Shown here piece after piece: positions 50,863 through 60,176 of a stretch of 64,000 nt of DNA. Each line of letters starts with the position of its first letter. Position 1 is the stretch's first letter. The stretch comes from Bacillota bacterium (lineage in GTDB: Bacteria > Bacillota > Clostridia > Lachnospirales > Lachnospiraceae), in NCBI GenBank assembly GCA_023436225.1, contig JAEZKA010000052.1, positions 1-64,000 on the forward strand. The letters run 5' to 3'. Under the pieces are notes generated by a model. The model had not been told where the DNA came from. It searched no databases and saw only the letters and a list, made by a program, of their open reading frames with translations. The translations under genes were made by a program, and so were the position numbers.

Positions 50863-51738
50863 ATGATACAAGGAAGAAAGTTAACAAACAGCTATTTTCA
50901 AGGCTGGTATTTTAAGAATCAGAGTGCAATGGATATCATATCTTTCATACCTGCCTATCATCGGAACGAACATGGAATGCCCCAGGCATCAATTCAGGTG
51001 ATTATGCCAAAAAAAGCTCACCAGATTTTCTATCCTTTTGATGAGTTTAGAACCTCTAAGGATAAGCTTGCAATTCGTGTTGGGGAGAATCTCTTTACCT
51101 CACAGGGAATACGTTTGAATATACTGACCGAGAAGTTAACAATAACCGGTAAGCTGAATTACTATGAATTGACACCGCCAAAACACGATATGATGGGCCT
51201 TTTTCGGTATCTTCCCTGGATGCCCTGCCAACATAATATCTATAGCCTGGTACATGGAATCGAAGGAGAGCTTAAGGTAAATGGGAAGCGGATCGCTTTT
51301 AAACATGGACAAGGATATATTGAGGGAGATCAGGGGAATAGCTTCCCGAGGGACTATCTGTGGACCCAGTGCTGTTGGAAGGACGGGGATTATAATTCTC
51401 TGATGCTTTCCGTTGCCGATTTGCAGCTGGGACCAATCAGCTTTACAGGGTGCATGGGGGTAGTCTATTATAAAAGGAGAGAATATCGCTTTGCCACTTA
51501 TCTGGGTGTGAAAATTAAGAGAATGAGTCCTGACAAGATATGGGTGCAACAGGGGAAGTATGAGCTGCAGGTGAGGATACTGGATCAGGAAGAGAATATA
51601 CTTCTCGCACCGGTTAAGGGAAGCATGGTTCGTAGGGTTTATGAAAGTGTCAATAGCAAGATACACTATCGATTCCTGGTAGACGGCAAGGTTCTTTTTG
51701 ATTTTATCGGAAAGGGCTGCTTTGAACGTGGACGGTAA
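50863..51738 (+). CDS. Tocopherol cyclase-like family protein
   Basis: Resembles bacterial members of the tocopherol-cyclase/lipocalin-like fold (PF14249-type). The beta-rich 291-aa protein shows the family cues FQGWYFKNQ near the N-terminus and EGDQGNSFPRDYLWTQCCW in the middle. Anaerobic bacteria do not make tocopherol, so the substrate is unknown, perhaps another prenyl or lipid compound. AGGAGG precedes ATG. Single-gene unit with a hairpin terminator following. Confidence 0.75.
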   Translation: MIQGRKLTNSYFQGWYFKNQSAMDIISFIPAYHRNEHGMPQASIQVIMPKKAHQIFYPFDEFRTSKDKLAIRVGENLFTSQGIRLNILTEKLTITGKLNYYELTPPKHDMMGLFRYLPWMPCQHNIYSLVHGIEGELKVNGKRIAFKHGQGYIEGDQGNSFPRDYLWTQCCWKDGDYNSLMLSVADLQLGPISFTGCMGVVYYKRREYRFATYLGVKIKRMSPDKIWVQQGKYELQVRILDQEENILLAPVKGSMVRRVYESVNSKIHYRFLVDGKVLFDFIGKGCFERGR

Positions 51739-51758
51739 ATGCTTAATATGTGATTAAC

Positions 51759-51801
51759 AGAAGCTCATGAAGGCAAGGGAAAACCTTATTCATGGGCTTC
51801 T
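51759..51801 (+). terminator. Terminator-like hairpin
   Basis: AGAAGCTCATGAA/TTCATGGGCTTCT (one G-T), followed by CTTGCCTTT. The AAGGCAAG in its loop can alternatively pair with CTTGCCTT downstream, giving two exclusive folds. Confidence 0.65.
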
Positions 51802-51940
51802 CTTGCCTTTATGACAATAAAAATTGGAAATAGACGTAGCGTATTACATGCGGTTTTGTTACGTATATTCGAAGAGCTTCCCTAACCGTAGAGGCTCACA
51901 GCGCATACTACTATTTGCCTATGATAGGTGCTTTCTATTG

Positions 51941-51969
51941 TTGACGGTTATTTTAATATTAGGTAAGAT
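51941..51969 (+). promoter_or_regulatory. Promoter of the molybdenum/selenium operon
   Basis: TTGACG (51941-51946), 17-bp spacer, TAAGAT (51964-51969), about 50 bp before the MobA-ModE gene. Small hairpins lie upstream (CCTAT/ATAGG at 51918-51929), but the Moco riboswitch consensus was not recognised. Confidence 0.6.
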
Positions 51970-52020
51970 GAAAGTAATTGATTACGTACCAAGAAAAATC
52001 CGATCTTAGGGGGTAGAAAG

Positions 52021-52962
52021 ATGCCGGAGTATTTGAAAAAATACGCAGGAGTGATATCTGCAGCAAAGAAATTAGTAAGAAGTGAACAGAATGATTCGTT
52101 ACTGCAGATTGGGTCTATTTCTGCAATTAAGAGAATTGTTCTGACCTTTCAAGTGGCTGGAATCGACCCAATTGTCATTATTACAGGCTATGACTCGGAT
52201 GTGATTGAACGAGAGATTTGTGATTACGGGGTTATTTTTCTACATAAGGACAATTATGAGCATTGTCAATTATTCCAGCTTGCGAAGCTAGGAATGGAAT
52301 ATCTTCAGGGTAAATGCGACGGGGTTATGTTTACACCGGTCGATATCCCGCTATTTAGTCCAGATACGTTAAGAAAAATGATGGAATGTGAGGAAAAAGC
52401 GGTATCTCCCTCCTATCAGCAGCAAATTGGACATCCAACATTGATCACAGCAGATATTATCCCTATGCTTCTTAATTATCAGGGAGAGGGAGGGATGCCG
52501 GGAGCTTTGATGGAGAATGGGATTAATAGATGTATCCTTGAGGTTGAAGATGCTGGAATTATTGAAGATACTGATCAGCTGGAATATAAATCGGATATAA
52601 TCCGTAAGCATAATAGTGATCTTTTTCATCCGTTCCTACGGTTAAGTCTGGAACAGGATAATCTGTTTTTTAATGCCAGGACAAAACTGTTATTAACACT
52701 GATTCAGGAGACAAACTCAGTGAAAAGTGCCTGCAAATACATGGCGCTCTCCTATAGTAAAGCATGGCATATGTTAAACAACTTGGAGGAAGCGGTGCAG
52801 TATAAGGTAATCACAAGACAACAGGGCGGAAGTCGTGGCGGCAAGACAGAGCTTACGATTGAGGGGGCACGTCTATTGCAGAATTATGAGCTGCTTGAGA
52901 ATCGGATAAAAGAATATGCAAGAGAAGAATTTCATAAGATTTTCTTAAAGGAAAGCCCATAG
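52021..52962 (+). CDS. MobA-like nucleotidyltransferase fused to ModE-type winged helix
   Basis: N-terminal about 190 residues resemble the MobA/MocA GT-A nucleotidyltransferase fold (VIITGYDSDVIEREI, CDGVMFTPVDIPLFSPDTL), which attaches nucleotides to molybdopterin. The usual LAAG-SxRMG start motif is degenerate (GVISAAKKLVRSEQND), so enzymatic activity is uncertain. The C-terminus (about 215-300) is a ModE-like DNA-binding domain: TNSVKSACKYMALSYSKAW and QGGSRGGKTELTIEGARLL. It may be a molybdate- or cofactor-responsive regulator of this operon, of which it is the first gene. GGGGG precedes ATG. Confidence 0.85.
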   Translation: MPEYLKKYAGVISAAKKLVRSEQNDSLLQIGSISAIKRIVLTFQVAGIDPIVIITGYDSDVIEREICDYGVIFLHKDNYEHCQLFQLAKLGMEYLQGKCDGVMFTPVDIPLFSPDTLRKMMECEEKAVSPSYQQQIGHPTLITADIIPMLLNYQGEGGMPGALMENGINRCILEVEDAGIIEDTDQLEYKSDIIRKHNSDLFHPFLRLSLEQDNLFFNARTKLLLTLIQETNSVKSACKYMALSYSKAWHMLNNLEEAVQYKVITRQQGGSRGGKTELTIEGARLLQNYELLENRIKEYAREEFHKIFLKESP

Positions 52963-53067
52963 CGAGTTGTTTTATCAAACAATTTGAAAGCTTTCCCAAA
53001 TCATCTTAAAATAGAATAAAGTGACAGGTTTGATAACAGGAAGACGTTCAGTGGAATGGAGTTTATT

Positions 53068-53589
53068 ATGCATAAGATATTGGTTGTTTCCCATTGTATC
53101 CTTAATACAGCTTCAAAGGTAATCAGCTATAATGAGGCTGAGCAGAGAGAAGAAGCTGGGCACAGGAGAAGCCTTCTGGAGTACATATTGAAAGAGGATA
53201 TTCAGATGTTACAGCTGCCTTGTCCAGAGCTGCTCATGTATGGTACAAAACGCTGGGGACATGTGAAGGATCAATTTGATAATCCCTTCTTTCGTGGACA
53301 ATGTCGACAGCTGCTGGAGCCGGTGATACTACAGCTTAAGGAATATGCAAAAAGTCCAGAGCGGTTTCAATTAGTAGGGATTGTAGCCATCGACTTCAGT
53401 CCAAGCTGTGGCTATCACGTGACCTGTAAAGGTGATTGGGGAGGAGAGCTTAGCGGATGCCCGGGATTGGAGCAGAAGCTTGGAGCTCTATCATCAGTAC
53501 CGGAGCCCGGAGTATTTATGGAGGAGTTTGCCAAGCTACTAGAGGAAGCCAAGCTTTCTGTACCAATCCTAGATCTTAGTTCATTCTAA
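53068..53589 (+). CDS. TudS-related putative desulfidase (DUF523-like, CD3072 family)
   Basis: A 173-aa protein related to TudS thiouracil desulfidase, which binds a 4Fe-4S cluster. Conserved Cys are at VVSHCILN, LQLPCPELL, DFSPSCGYH and GGELSGCPGLE. GGAG 6 nt before ATG 53068 sets the start rather than ATG 53056. In Clostridioides and relatives it sits with an ECF-S gene and selenium/molybdenum genes, as here. A role in sulfur or selenium removal from small molecules is inferred. Confidence 0.8.
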   Translation: MHKILVVSHCILNTASKVISYNEAEQREEAGHRRSLLEYILKEDIQMLQLPCPELLMYGTKRWGHVKDQFDNPFFRGQCRQLLEPVILQLKEYAKSPERFQLVGIVAIDFSPSCGYHVTCKGDWGGELSGCPGLEQKLGALSSVPEPGVFMEEFAKLLEEAKLSVPILDLSSF

Positions 53590-53615
53590 TAATGATTATT
53601 GGGAGGGTTTACAAA

Positions 53616-54176
53616 ATGAGTAACAAGAAGGCTTATATTATTGCATTCTGCGGAATTGCAACAGCGGTAAACATAGTATTGGGGATCATAACCTCAACAC
53701 TTAAGCTGCCCTTTTACCTGGATACCTTAGGGACGGTGGTCACAGCAGTATTATTTGGCCCTTTGCCGGGGGCAATTGTAGGCGCATTAACTAATATTAT
53801 CACGGGATTTATCTATAGTATCCGTGATATTCCTTTCTTACTGGTCAATGTGGCAGTTGCATTGGTCGTAGGATTTGCAGCTAAGAAATTCAAATTTACA
53901 TTGATAACAGCGATCATATGCGGTCTTATATTAAGTGTGGTATGTCCGTTAATTGGAACACCAATCGGAATTCTTATCTATGGTGGTTTGACCGGAACAG
54001 TTAGTGATATTTTGGTTATGGCCCTTAAGAATTCTGGAAGCAGCATTTTCGCAGCCTCTTTCATCGCTAAGATTGGTAATAATCTACTAGATAAGGTGGG
54101 TACCTGCATTCTTGCTTACTTCCTGATTAAGAGCTTACCCGTTAGCATTAGGAGCAGTGTGAAGGGCCTTAACTAA
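53616..54176 (+). CDS. ECF transporter substrate-binding (S) component (CD3073 family)
   Basis: Integral membrane protein of 186 aa with about six hydrophobic helices, of the energy-coupling-factor S-component type (FYLDTLGTVVTAVLFGPLPGAIVGALTNIITG is the characteristic region, read in two parts). It would capture a vitamin-like substrate and use a shared EcfAAT module encoded elsewhere. GGGAGGG fits ATG 53616 rather than ATG 53592. Its pairing with the TudS-like gene suggests a sulfur- or selenium-containing heterocycle or cofactor precursor as substrate, which is inference. Confidence 0.82.
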   Translation: MSNKKAYIIAFCGIATAVNIVLGIITSTLKLPFYLDTLGTVVTAVLFGPLPGAIVGALTNIITGFIYSIRDIPFLLVNVAVALVVGFAAKKFKFTLITAIICGLILSVVCPLIGTPIGILIYGGLTGTVSDILVMALKNSGSSIFAASFIAKIGNNLLDKVGTCILAYFLIKSLPVSIRSSVKGLN

Positions 54177-54192
54177 CGACATTTAAGAAAAT

Positions 54193-54235
54193 AATTCCTG
54201 GTATAGGTGATGATTGCTTATACCAGGAATTTTAT
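54193..54235 (+). terminator. Intrinsic terminator after the ECF-S gene
   Basis: Perfect 13-bp stem AATTCCTGGTATA/TATACCAGGAATT followed by TTATT. It divides the molybdenum/selenium cluster into two transcripts. Confidence 0.85.
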
Positions 54236-54355
54236 TCATGAAGATAGAACGTTCAGCAGGAGGTTAGTATTATTCATAACAATTGCAATCGTAGATAATT
54301 CTGTTTGTCGTTCAGGACTGATCATGAAATAATTAGCTTTAGGAGGTGGATTTGT

Positions 54356-55378
54356 ATGGCGGAGGAAATTGTTTTTTGTAAAGGAGGCGGTTGTACCGCT
54401 AAGTTGGGTCCGGGTATGTTAGCATCGGTGCTTGACAAGCTACCTAAGGCACAGGACCCCAATCTTTTAGTCGGTTTCGACAGCTCGGATGATGCGTCCG
54501 TCTATAAGCTGACTGAGGAGCTGGCGATAGTTCAAACCCTGGATTTCTTTCCTCCTATGGTAGAAGATCCATATATCTTTGGACAGATCGCTGCAGCCAA
54601 TGCCCTTTCCGATATTTATGCAATGGGAGGCGTGGTTAAGACTGCACTCAACATCGTATGCTTTCCCGAGAAGATGGATCTGAATATCCTTGGTAAGATA
54701 CTTCAGGGTGGAAATGAAAAGGTGAATGAAGCTGGCGGAATATTGGCAGGAGGTCATTCCATCGTAGACACGGATGTAAAGTATGGCCTATCGGTTACCG
54801 GGATCATCCATCCGGATAAGGTCTATAAGAACAATGCCTGCGTAGAGGGAGATGTGCTATTACTGACCAAGCCGCTTGGAGTTGGTATTGTATGTACAGC
54901 AGAACGAATGAAGGAATGCTCGATAGAAGCCCTGGAACTGGCGATTCGTTCCATGACTACCTTGAATAAATATGCCGCTGAGCTTCTACCAAAGTACGAG
55001 GTTCACGCTTGTACCGATGTAACCGGCTTTGGCTTTCTGGGTCATCTGAATGAGATGCTAGGAGTAGAGCTGGGAGCTGAAATTGATACCCTTAAGATCC
55101 CTCATATTCATGAGGCAATCCATTATGCCAATGAATTCTTTATTACAGCGGCAGGACAGAGAAACCGTAATCATATTGGAGATAGAGTGGAATTTATTAA
55201 GATTCCCTTTGCAATGGAGGAGATACTATTCGATCCACAGACCTCCGGTGGCCTACTTGTAAGCCTTCCGCCAGAAGAAGCAAAAGAGCTTATGGTAGAG
55301 TTGGAGCTGCTGGGTCTGCCCTGCGGAATGGTAGGAAGGGTTGTCCGTAGCAATAGCAATAAGATAATAGTTCGATAA
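54356..55378 (+). CDS. selD: Selenide, water dikinase SelD
   Basis: Makes selenophosphate from selenide and ATP, the selenium donor. The active-site loop is KGGGCTAKLGPGML, with Cys (codon TGT) where many clostridial SelD have selenocysteine. ATP-binding features DFFPPMVEDPYIFGQIAAANALSD and GGHSIVDTDVKYGLSVTG are present, as is CTDVTGFGFLGHL. Length 340 aa. AGGAGG precedes ATG 54356; TTG 54305 is not used. With yedF, yqeB and yqeC but no selA/selB in view, it fits the orphan-SelD set that serves selenium-dependent molybdenum hydroxylases. Confidence 0.94.
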   Translation: MAEEIVFCKGGGCTAKLGPGMLASVLDKLPKAQDPNLLVGFDSSDDASVYKLTEELAIVQTLDFFPPMVEDPYIFGQIAAANALSDIYAMGGVVKTALNIVCFPEKMDLNILGKILQGGNEKVNEAGGILAGGHSIVDTDVKYGLSVTGIIHPDKVYKNNACVEGDVLLLTKPLGVGIVCTAERMKECSIEALELAIRSMTTLNKYAAELLPKYEVHACTDVTGFGFLGHLNEMLGVELGAEIDTLKIPHIHEAIHYANEFFITAAGQRNRNHIGDRVEFIKIPFAMEEILFDPQTSGGLLVSLPPEEAKELMVELELLGLPCGMVGRVVRSNSNKIIVR

Positions 55379-55386
55379 AGGAGATT

Positions 55387-56010
55387 ATGATTATGAGGCA
55401 GACACTGAATTTCATAGGAAAAGCATGTCCCATACCGGTTGTAGAGACGAAAAAGGTATTGAATAGTTTAAAGCCTGAGGATGTCCTTGAGGTATTGGTG
55501 GATAATAGTGTAGCAGTACAAAACCTTAGTAAATTGGCTGCTCAGAAGAAGCTTACCATTGTATCGGAGAAGAAAGAGGAGAATCTTTATCAAGTAATAT
55601 TAACTGTAACGAACGTAACCCAGGTGAATGAATCCCTGGCGGCTTCGGCTATCGGTAGCCAGAACCAAGAAGTAGGACCTACCGTTATCGTTCTCTCATC
55701 TGATAAGATGGGTGAGGGTGATGAGAAGCTAGGCCATACCCTGATGAAGGGATTTATCTATGCACTTACAGAGCTTGAGCAGCTACCGGAGACCGTTCTT
55801 ATGTATAATAGAGGAGTAAAGCTGGCTGTAGAGGGTTCCGAATCCTTGGCCGATCTAAAGCTTATGGAGGCGCAGGGAGTAGAGATATTATCCTGCGGCA
55901 CCTGTCTAGGCCATTATCAGCTGACAGAGGAGCTTGGTGTCGGTTCAATTACGAATATGTATACCATCGTGGAGAAATTGTCACAGGCCGGAAAGGTTAT
56001 AAAGCCATGA
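55387..56010 (+). CDS. yedF: Sulfurtransferase-like selenium metabolism protein YedF
   Basis: Two-domain protein of 207 aa: an N-terminal TusA-like domain with the CPIP motif (GKACPIPVVETKKVL, about residues 11-25) and a C-terminal DsrE-like domain with EILSCGTCLGHYQL. It is a marker of selenium metabolism and is thought to carry persulfide or selenide near SelD. ATG 55393 is an alternative start. The end overlaps yqeB by 4 bp (ATGA). Confidence 0.9.
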   Translation: MIMRQTLNFIGKACPIPVVETKKVLNSLKPEDVLEVLVDNSVAVQNLSKLAAQKKLTIVSEKKEENLYQVILTVTNVTQVNESLAASAIGSQNQEVGPTVIVLSSDKMGEGDEKLGHTLMKGFIYALTELEQLPETVLMYNRGVKLAVEGSESLADLKLMEAQGVEILSCGTCLGHYQLTEELGVGSITNMYTIVEKLSQAGKVIKP

Positions 56011-56822
56011 GAGATGATAATTTAGTGCTCGTCAGAGGAGCAGGGGATATTGCGACAGGAACGATTCAGAAGCTGGTTCGAGCAGGCTTCTTTGTATTGG
56101 CTACCGAGACAGACAGTCCTTCTGCAATCCGAAGACAGGTCGCGTTATCGGAAGCAGTATATGAGGGGAGCTTTATCGTAGAAGATATTACAGCGGTTTA
56201 CACTGAAAACATTGCAGCCGCCTATGAGGTGATGAACTCCGGGCAGGTTGCGATTATGGTGGATCCCTCCTGTAAGCTCCTTTCCGAGGTGCAGCCCCTT
56301 GCTGTAGTTGATGCAATTCTCGCTAAGAAGAATCTTGGAACCACAAAAGAGATGGCGCCGATTACGGTAGCTTTAGGTCCGGGCTTTATCGCAGGTGAGG
56401 ATGTCCATGTGGTCATTGAGACCATGAGAGGGCATAATCTGGGAAGGCTTATCTTCCAAGGCTCCGCTTTGCCGAACACCGGAGTTCCGGGAATCATCGA
56501 AGGAATGGGTAAAGAGAGAGTGATTCATGCTCCGATGGCAGGAATCATTACAAATCGGGCAGGAATCAGTGATACAATCAAGAAAGGCCAAGTAATTGCG
56601 GAAATAGACGGACATCCGGTTATTGCATCCATGGATGGGATTCTTCGTGGCCTTATCCGAGATGGTTTTAAGGTATCTCAGGGATTTAAGATAGCGGATA
56701 TTGACCCAAGAGATTCTGAGAAAGAGAATTGCTTTACCATTTCGGATAAAGCAAGGTGCATTGGAGGAGCGGTCTTGGAGGCAATCATTTTGCTAAAAAA
56801 GGCGAAGTATCAATCAGTTTAA
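56007..56822 (+). CDS. yqeB: Selenium-dependent molybdenum cofactor biosynthesis protein YqeB
   Basis: EF2563/YqeB-type protein, 271 aa, required in organisms with selenium-dependent molybdenum hydroxylases. N-terminal VRGAGDIATGTIQKLVRAGF is a Rossmann-like nucleotide site. The middle has ALGPGFIAGEDVHVVIETMRG and the end RCIGGAVLEAIILLKK. The precise reaction is not established. Start codon overlaps the yedF stop. Confidence 0.9.
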   Translation: MRDDNLVLVRGAGDIATGTIQKLVRAGFFVLATETDSPSAIRRQVALSEAVYEGSFIVEDITAVYTENIAAAYEVMNSGQVAIMVDPSCKLLSEVQPLAVVDAILAKKNLGTTKEMAPITVALGPGFIAGEDVHVVIETMRGHNLGRLIFQGSALPNTGVPGIIEGMGKERVIHAPMAGIITNRAGISDTIKKGQVIAEIDGHPVIASMDGILRGLIRDGFKVSQGFKIADIDPRDSEKENCFTISDKARCIGGAVLEAIILLKKAKYQSV

Positions 56823-56850
56823 GTATTTTATCATTAGTCGGAGGCAATCT

Positions 56851-57993
56851 ATGATCTATCTTGATAATGCAGCAACCTCATATCATAAACCGAAGGCCGT
56901 AGCAGAAGCGGTTTATCAAGCATTGCAGGGAACGGGTAATAGTGGTCGTGGCGCCTATGAGGCATCCCTTGAGGCAGGACGGGTATTGCTGCAGACCAGA
57001 ATTGAGATAGCCCAGCTGTTCCGAGTGAGTGACCCCACGAGAGTCATCTTCACCTCCAATGCAACAGAAAGCCTAAACCTGGTGATAAAAGGTCTGTTGC
57101 AACAGGGAGATCATTGCATCACGACGGTTATGGAGCATAATAGCGTACTCCGCCCGCTCTATCTAATTGAGGAGCAGGGTATGGAGCTTACGATCCTTCC
57201 TCTCGACGATAAGGGCTCTATCGATATCCTCCGATTGGAAGCATCAATTAAGAAGAATACAAAGGCGGTTGTGATAACACATGCTTCTAATGTCACGGGC
57301 AATGTGAATGATATTCAAGGGATTGGAGAGCTCTGTGATAGGCATGAGCTGTTATTTATTCTAGATGCTTCCCAAAGTGCAGGAATTCTTCCCATAGATA
57401 TGATTAAGCAGAAAGTGTCAGCGCTGTGCTGTTCCGGACATAAGGGATTGATGGGTCCTCAGGGAACTGGAATTCTTATCTTAGGAGAGAAGGTGAAGCC
57501 AACTGCACTCAAGGTGGGAGGAACCGGCACTGACAGCTTTTCTCATGGAATGCCGGAGGAGCTACCGGAGGCATTAGAGGCCGGGACCCAGAACATTCAT
57601 GGCATAGCAGGGCTGTATGCTGCCTGTTATTATATCCGGGAGAATGGATTGGACAGGATATTTCAGAAGGTAAATAAACTTGCAGAGCTTTTCTACGCAG
57701 GAGTAAGGCAGATCCCGGGTATAAAAGTTTACAGTGATATGGAAGCAGAACTTCGAGTTCCAGTCATAGCCTTAAATCTATTCGATATCGCATCCGGTGA
57801 GATTACAGATGAACTCTATCAGAGATTTGGCATCGCTACCCGGTCCGGGGCGCATTGCGCTCCACTACTTCATGAGTCGTATCATACGAAGGAGCAGGGT
57901 ATGGTTCGATTTAGCTTCTCTCACTTCAATACAGAAGAAGAGATCAGAACCGCGATTGAAGCGATTAAGATCTTAGCGGAGGAATGCCGATGA
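56851..57993 (+). CDS. Cysteine desulfurase-like PLP enzyme of the selenium operon
   Basis: Class V aminotransferase, 380 aa. MIYLDNAATSYHKPK, PLP-Lys in CCSGHKGLMGPQGTGIL and catalytic Cys in RSGAHCAPLLHESY. It resembles the Csd/SufS branch. In this operon it probably releases selenium or sulfur for the cofactor, distinct from SufS at 43397. GGAGG precedes ATG. It overlaps the next gene by 10 bp. Confidence 0.9.
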   Translation: MIYLDNAATSYHKPKAVAEAVYQALQGTGNSGRGAYEASLEAGRVLLQTRIEIAQLFRVSDPTRVIFTSNATESLNLVIKGLLQQGDHCITTVMEHNSVLRPLYLIEEQGMELTILPLDDKGSIDILRLEASIKKNTKAVVITHASNVTGNVNDIQGIGELCDRHELLFILDASQSAGILPIDMIKQKVSALCCSGHKGLMGPQGTGILILGEKVKPTALKVGGTGTDSFSHGMPEELPEALEAGTQNIHGIAGLYAACYYIRENGLDRIFQKVNKLAELFYAGVRQIPGIKVYSDMEAELRVPVIALNLFDIASGEITDELYQRFGIATRSGAHCAPLLHESYHTKEQGMVRFSFSHFNTEEEIRTAIEAIKILAEECR

Positions 57994-58226
57994 GACCGAA
58001 GGAATTGCAATGTATTATAACCTTTCATACGACAACACAGGCGATGCTTTTCGAGCAGTCAGCGAAGGCGGCGGGCTTTAAAGGGCGCATCATTCCTGTT
58101 CCAAGAGAGATAACGGCGGGTTGTGGATTAGCCTGGAAGGATACGGTCAATATAAGAGAGGACTTAGAACGACTTCTTAGGGAGATGGAGTTAGGTTTTG
58201 ATCATATATACGAAATATCTGTGTAA
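57984..58226 (+). CDS. DUF3343 protein, putative Se/S carrier
   Basis: An 80-aa protein of the DUF3343 family, with ITFHTTTQAMLFEQSAKAAGF, VPREITAGCGLAWK containing the single conserved Cys, and an acidic C-terminus. It is often beside selenium desulfurase genes and may carry persulfide/selenopersulfide. GGAGGAATGCCG within the upstream gene end gives the ribosome binding site. Confidence 0.88.
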   Translation: MPMRPKELQCIITFHTTTQAMLFEQSAKAAGFKGRIIPVPREITAGCGLAWKDTVNIREDLERLLREMELGFDHIYEISV

Positions 58227-58268
58227 ACAGGATATGAGGATAGTAATAATTTAATCTTAGGAGAGCTT

Positions 58269-58997
58269 ATGAGAGCCTGGTATCAGAATAATAGCATATG
58301 GCAGGAGACAGCCTCTTTATCAGAAGCGTTGGGCTTAAGAGACTTCAACAAGGGAGTCATTGCGGTAATCGGAGCTGGAGGAAAGACCTCTGCAATTTTT
58401 CAGTTATCTAGTGAATTAGCGGGCAGAGAGTTAAAAGTGATCATAACCACCACTACCCGAATGTTTCGTGAACCCGGAGTCCTGGCAACAACACCGAAAG
58501 AAGCAACGGAACTACTGGTTCATCAATCCGTGGTGATTGCCGGACGTCCGACAGAGGATGGAAAGATCGCCGGGTTAGTGGAGGAACAGGTAAAGGAGTT
58601 ATCCCAGATTGCTGATGTTGTTTTGGTAGAGGCAGATGGCTCAAAACATTACCCCCTTAAGGTACCGGCAGCTCATGAACCTGTGATACCCAGCGGTACA
58701 GATAGAATCATACTTGTAGCAGGGTTATCCGGAATTGGAGCTGAGCTGTCGGAATGCTGCCATCGAGCCGAGCTTGTCAGTGAGTTACTTGAGATTCCTA
58801 TGAACCATAGTATCCGATATGAAGATATTGGGAGGATGATTATGAAGGGCTATCTGGAGCGGCGGATACCGGATCAATCCAAGGTAACAGTCCTATTAAA
58901 TCAAGCAGATGATACTGAGCTTCATAAGGCAGGAGAGCGCATAGCAAAGCTACTTACACCCGATCCCTGTGTCATTGCAAAGCTGAAAGAGAAATAA
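58269..58997 (+). CDS. yqeC: Selenium cofactor biosynthesis protein YqeC
   Basis: YqeC marker protein of selenium-dependent molybdenum hydroxylase systems, 242 aa. P-loop-like GVIAVIGAGGKTSAIFQL near residue 30, TTTTRMF, and VLVEADGSKHYPLKVPAAHEPVIP. Probably an ATP-using step in selenium insertion. AGGAG precedes ATG. Confidence 0.9.
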   Translation: MRAWYQNNSIWQETASLSEALGLRDFNKGVIAVIGAGGKTSAIFQLSSELAGRELKVIITTTTRMFREPGVLATTPKEATELLVHQSVVIAGRPTEDGKIAGLVEEQVKELSQIADVVLVEADGSKHYPLKVPAAHEPVIPSGTDRIILVAGLSGIGAELSECCHRAELVSELLEIPMNHSIRYEDIGRMIMKGYLERRIPDQSKVTVLLNQADDTELHKAGERIAKLLTPDPCVIAKLKEK

Positions 58998-59116
58998 ATT
59001 CGAAAAGAATACCGTATCTCGATGGATAAGACAATGAGTTATGAAACAGCATCAGGGATAAGCACATACTTCAATTAAATCATCAATAGTTTATTAATGA
59101 ATAATCGGAGGATTCA

Positions 59117-60139
59117 ATGAAGAATTATATTAAGCAACTAAATCATAATCTCATCGAAAAAGGAAGTATAAAGACCAGCGTAGCCTTAAGCGGGGAATTA
59201 ATGGGTCAGCACCTGATTTGGGAAGAGGGTCAGATTCTATATTCTGAGGAGGATAGTAAGAGCTGGAAGGAGATTCTTCCCGGCCTTGAGGATGCTAAGC
59301 CGGGTTACATAACAGAGCTTGATGGAAATCAATATTATGTTGAGCTGCTTACCAGTGCTCCGAAGTTAATTATCTTCGGTGGAGGCCATATCTCAGTACC
59401 AATGGCACAGCTAGGAAAGCTGCTTGGTTTTGAAGTGACTGTGATTGATGACCGCCCCGAATTCATAACCAGAGAGCGCTTTAAGGATGCAGACCGGTTG
59501 ATCTGCTGTGACTACGATCAAGCCTTCTTGGAGCTTAAGGATTATAAGAATAGCTATTATGTAGTGGTAACACCAGGACATAAGAAGGACCTGCAAAGTG
59601 TCAGAAATATTTTGAACCGAAGCTATGCCTATGTTGGAATGATCGGTAGCAGGACAAAGGTGGCCAAGGTGCATAAAGCGCTCCTTGAAGAGGGCTATTC
59701 CGAAGAGAAGAGACAGGCGATTCATGCACCCATCGGTCTTCCCATCGGAGGACAGACTCCTGCAGAGATTGCGGTGAGTATCGCTGCGGAGATCGTAAAG
59801 GAGCGAAATCTGGTTCCTACCGGTGTGATTGAAGAGGATGTGTTAAACAGCATACTTCTGGACACAGAGCCTATGATTCAGGCTATGATTATTGATAAAA
59901 GAGGCTCCTCCCCGCGTGGAAACGGAAGCAGAATGCTGGTAAAGGAGGATGGTTCCATACGCGGAACCATCGGAGGCGGATCGGTGGAGTTTGCATCAAT
60001 TCAAAAGGGCCAGGCTATGCTGGCTGCAGGTGAGGTCTTTGCAGTAGAAGAATATATTCTCACCGATACAGAGGGAGCCACTCTCGGTATGGTATGCGGT
60101 GGCATCATTAAGGTTGTATTTGAACGGGTGTATGAATAG
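59117..60139 (+). CDS. XdhC/CoxI-family molybdenum hydroxylase maturation protein
   Basis: Chaperone family that binds Moco and inserts it, in sulfurated or selenated form, into xanthine-dehydrogenase-type hydroxylases. The Rossmann part is LIIFGGGHISVPMAQLGKLLG with VIDDRPEF and VGMIGSRTKVAKVHKAL (about 85-200). The XdhC N-terminal-type domain comes second here: IDKRGSSPRGNGSRMLVKEDG and GGGSVEF, i.e. the domains are in swapped order relative to some XdhC. Length 340 aa. Preceded by AATCGGAGG. The hydroxylase itself is outside the window. Confidence 0.88.
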   Translation: MKNYIKQLNHNLIEKGSIKTSVALSGELMGQHLIWEEGQILYSEEDSKSWKEILPGLEDAKPGYITELDGNQYYVELLTSAPKLIIFGGGHISVPMAQLGKLLGFEVTVIDDRPEFITRERFKDADRLICCDYDQAFLELKDYKNSYYVVVTPGHKKDLQSVRNILNRSYAYVGMIGSRTKVAKVHKALLEEGYSEEKRQAIHAPIGLPIGGQTPAEIAVSIAAEIVKERNLVPTGVIEEDVLNSILLDTEPMIQAMIIDKRGSSPRGNGSRMLVKEDGSIRGTIGGGSVEFASIQKGQAMLAAGEVFAVEEYILTDTEGATLGMVCGGIIKVVFERVYE

Positions 60140-60176
60140 AATGTTGCGGCAGGAATGCAACAGGACGGAGGTATCA

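Noticed and set aside
51824..52009. 61-codon frame before the MobA-ModE gene
   Set aside because: TTG start without ribosome binding site; it contains the predicted promoter of the downstream operon.
51810..52020. Moco riboswitch upstream of the molybdenum operon
   Set aside because: Only small hairpins are present; the conserved core of the Moco RNA was not recognised by eye. A covariance-model search would settle it.
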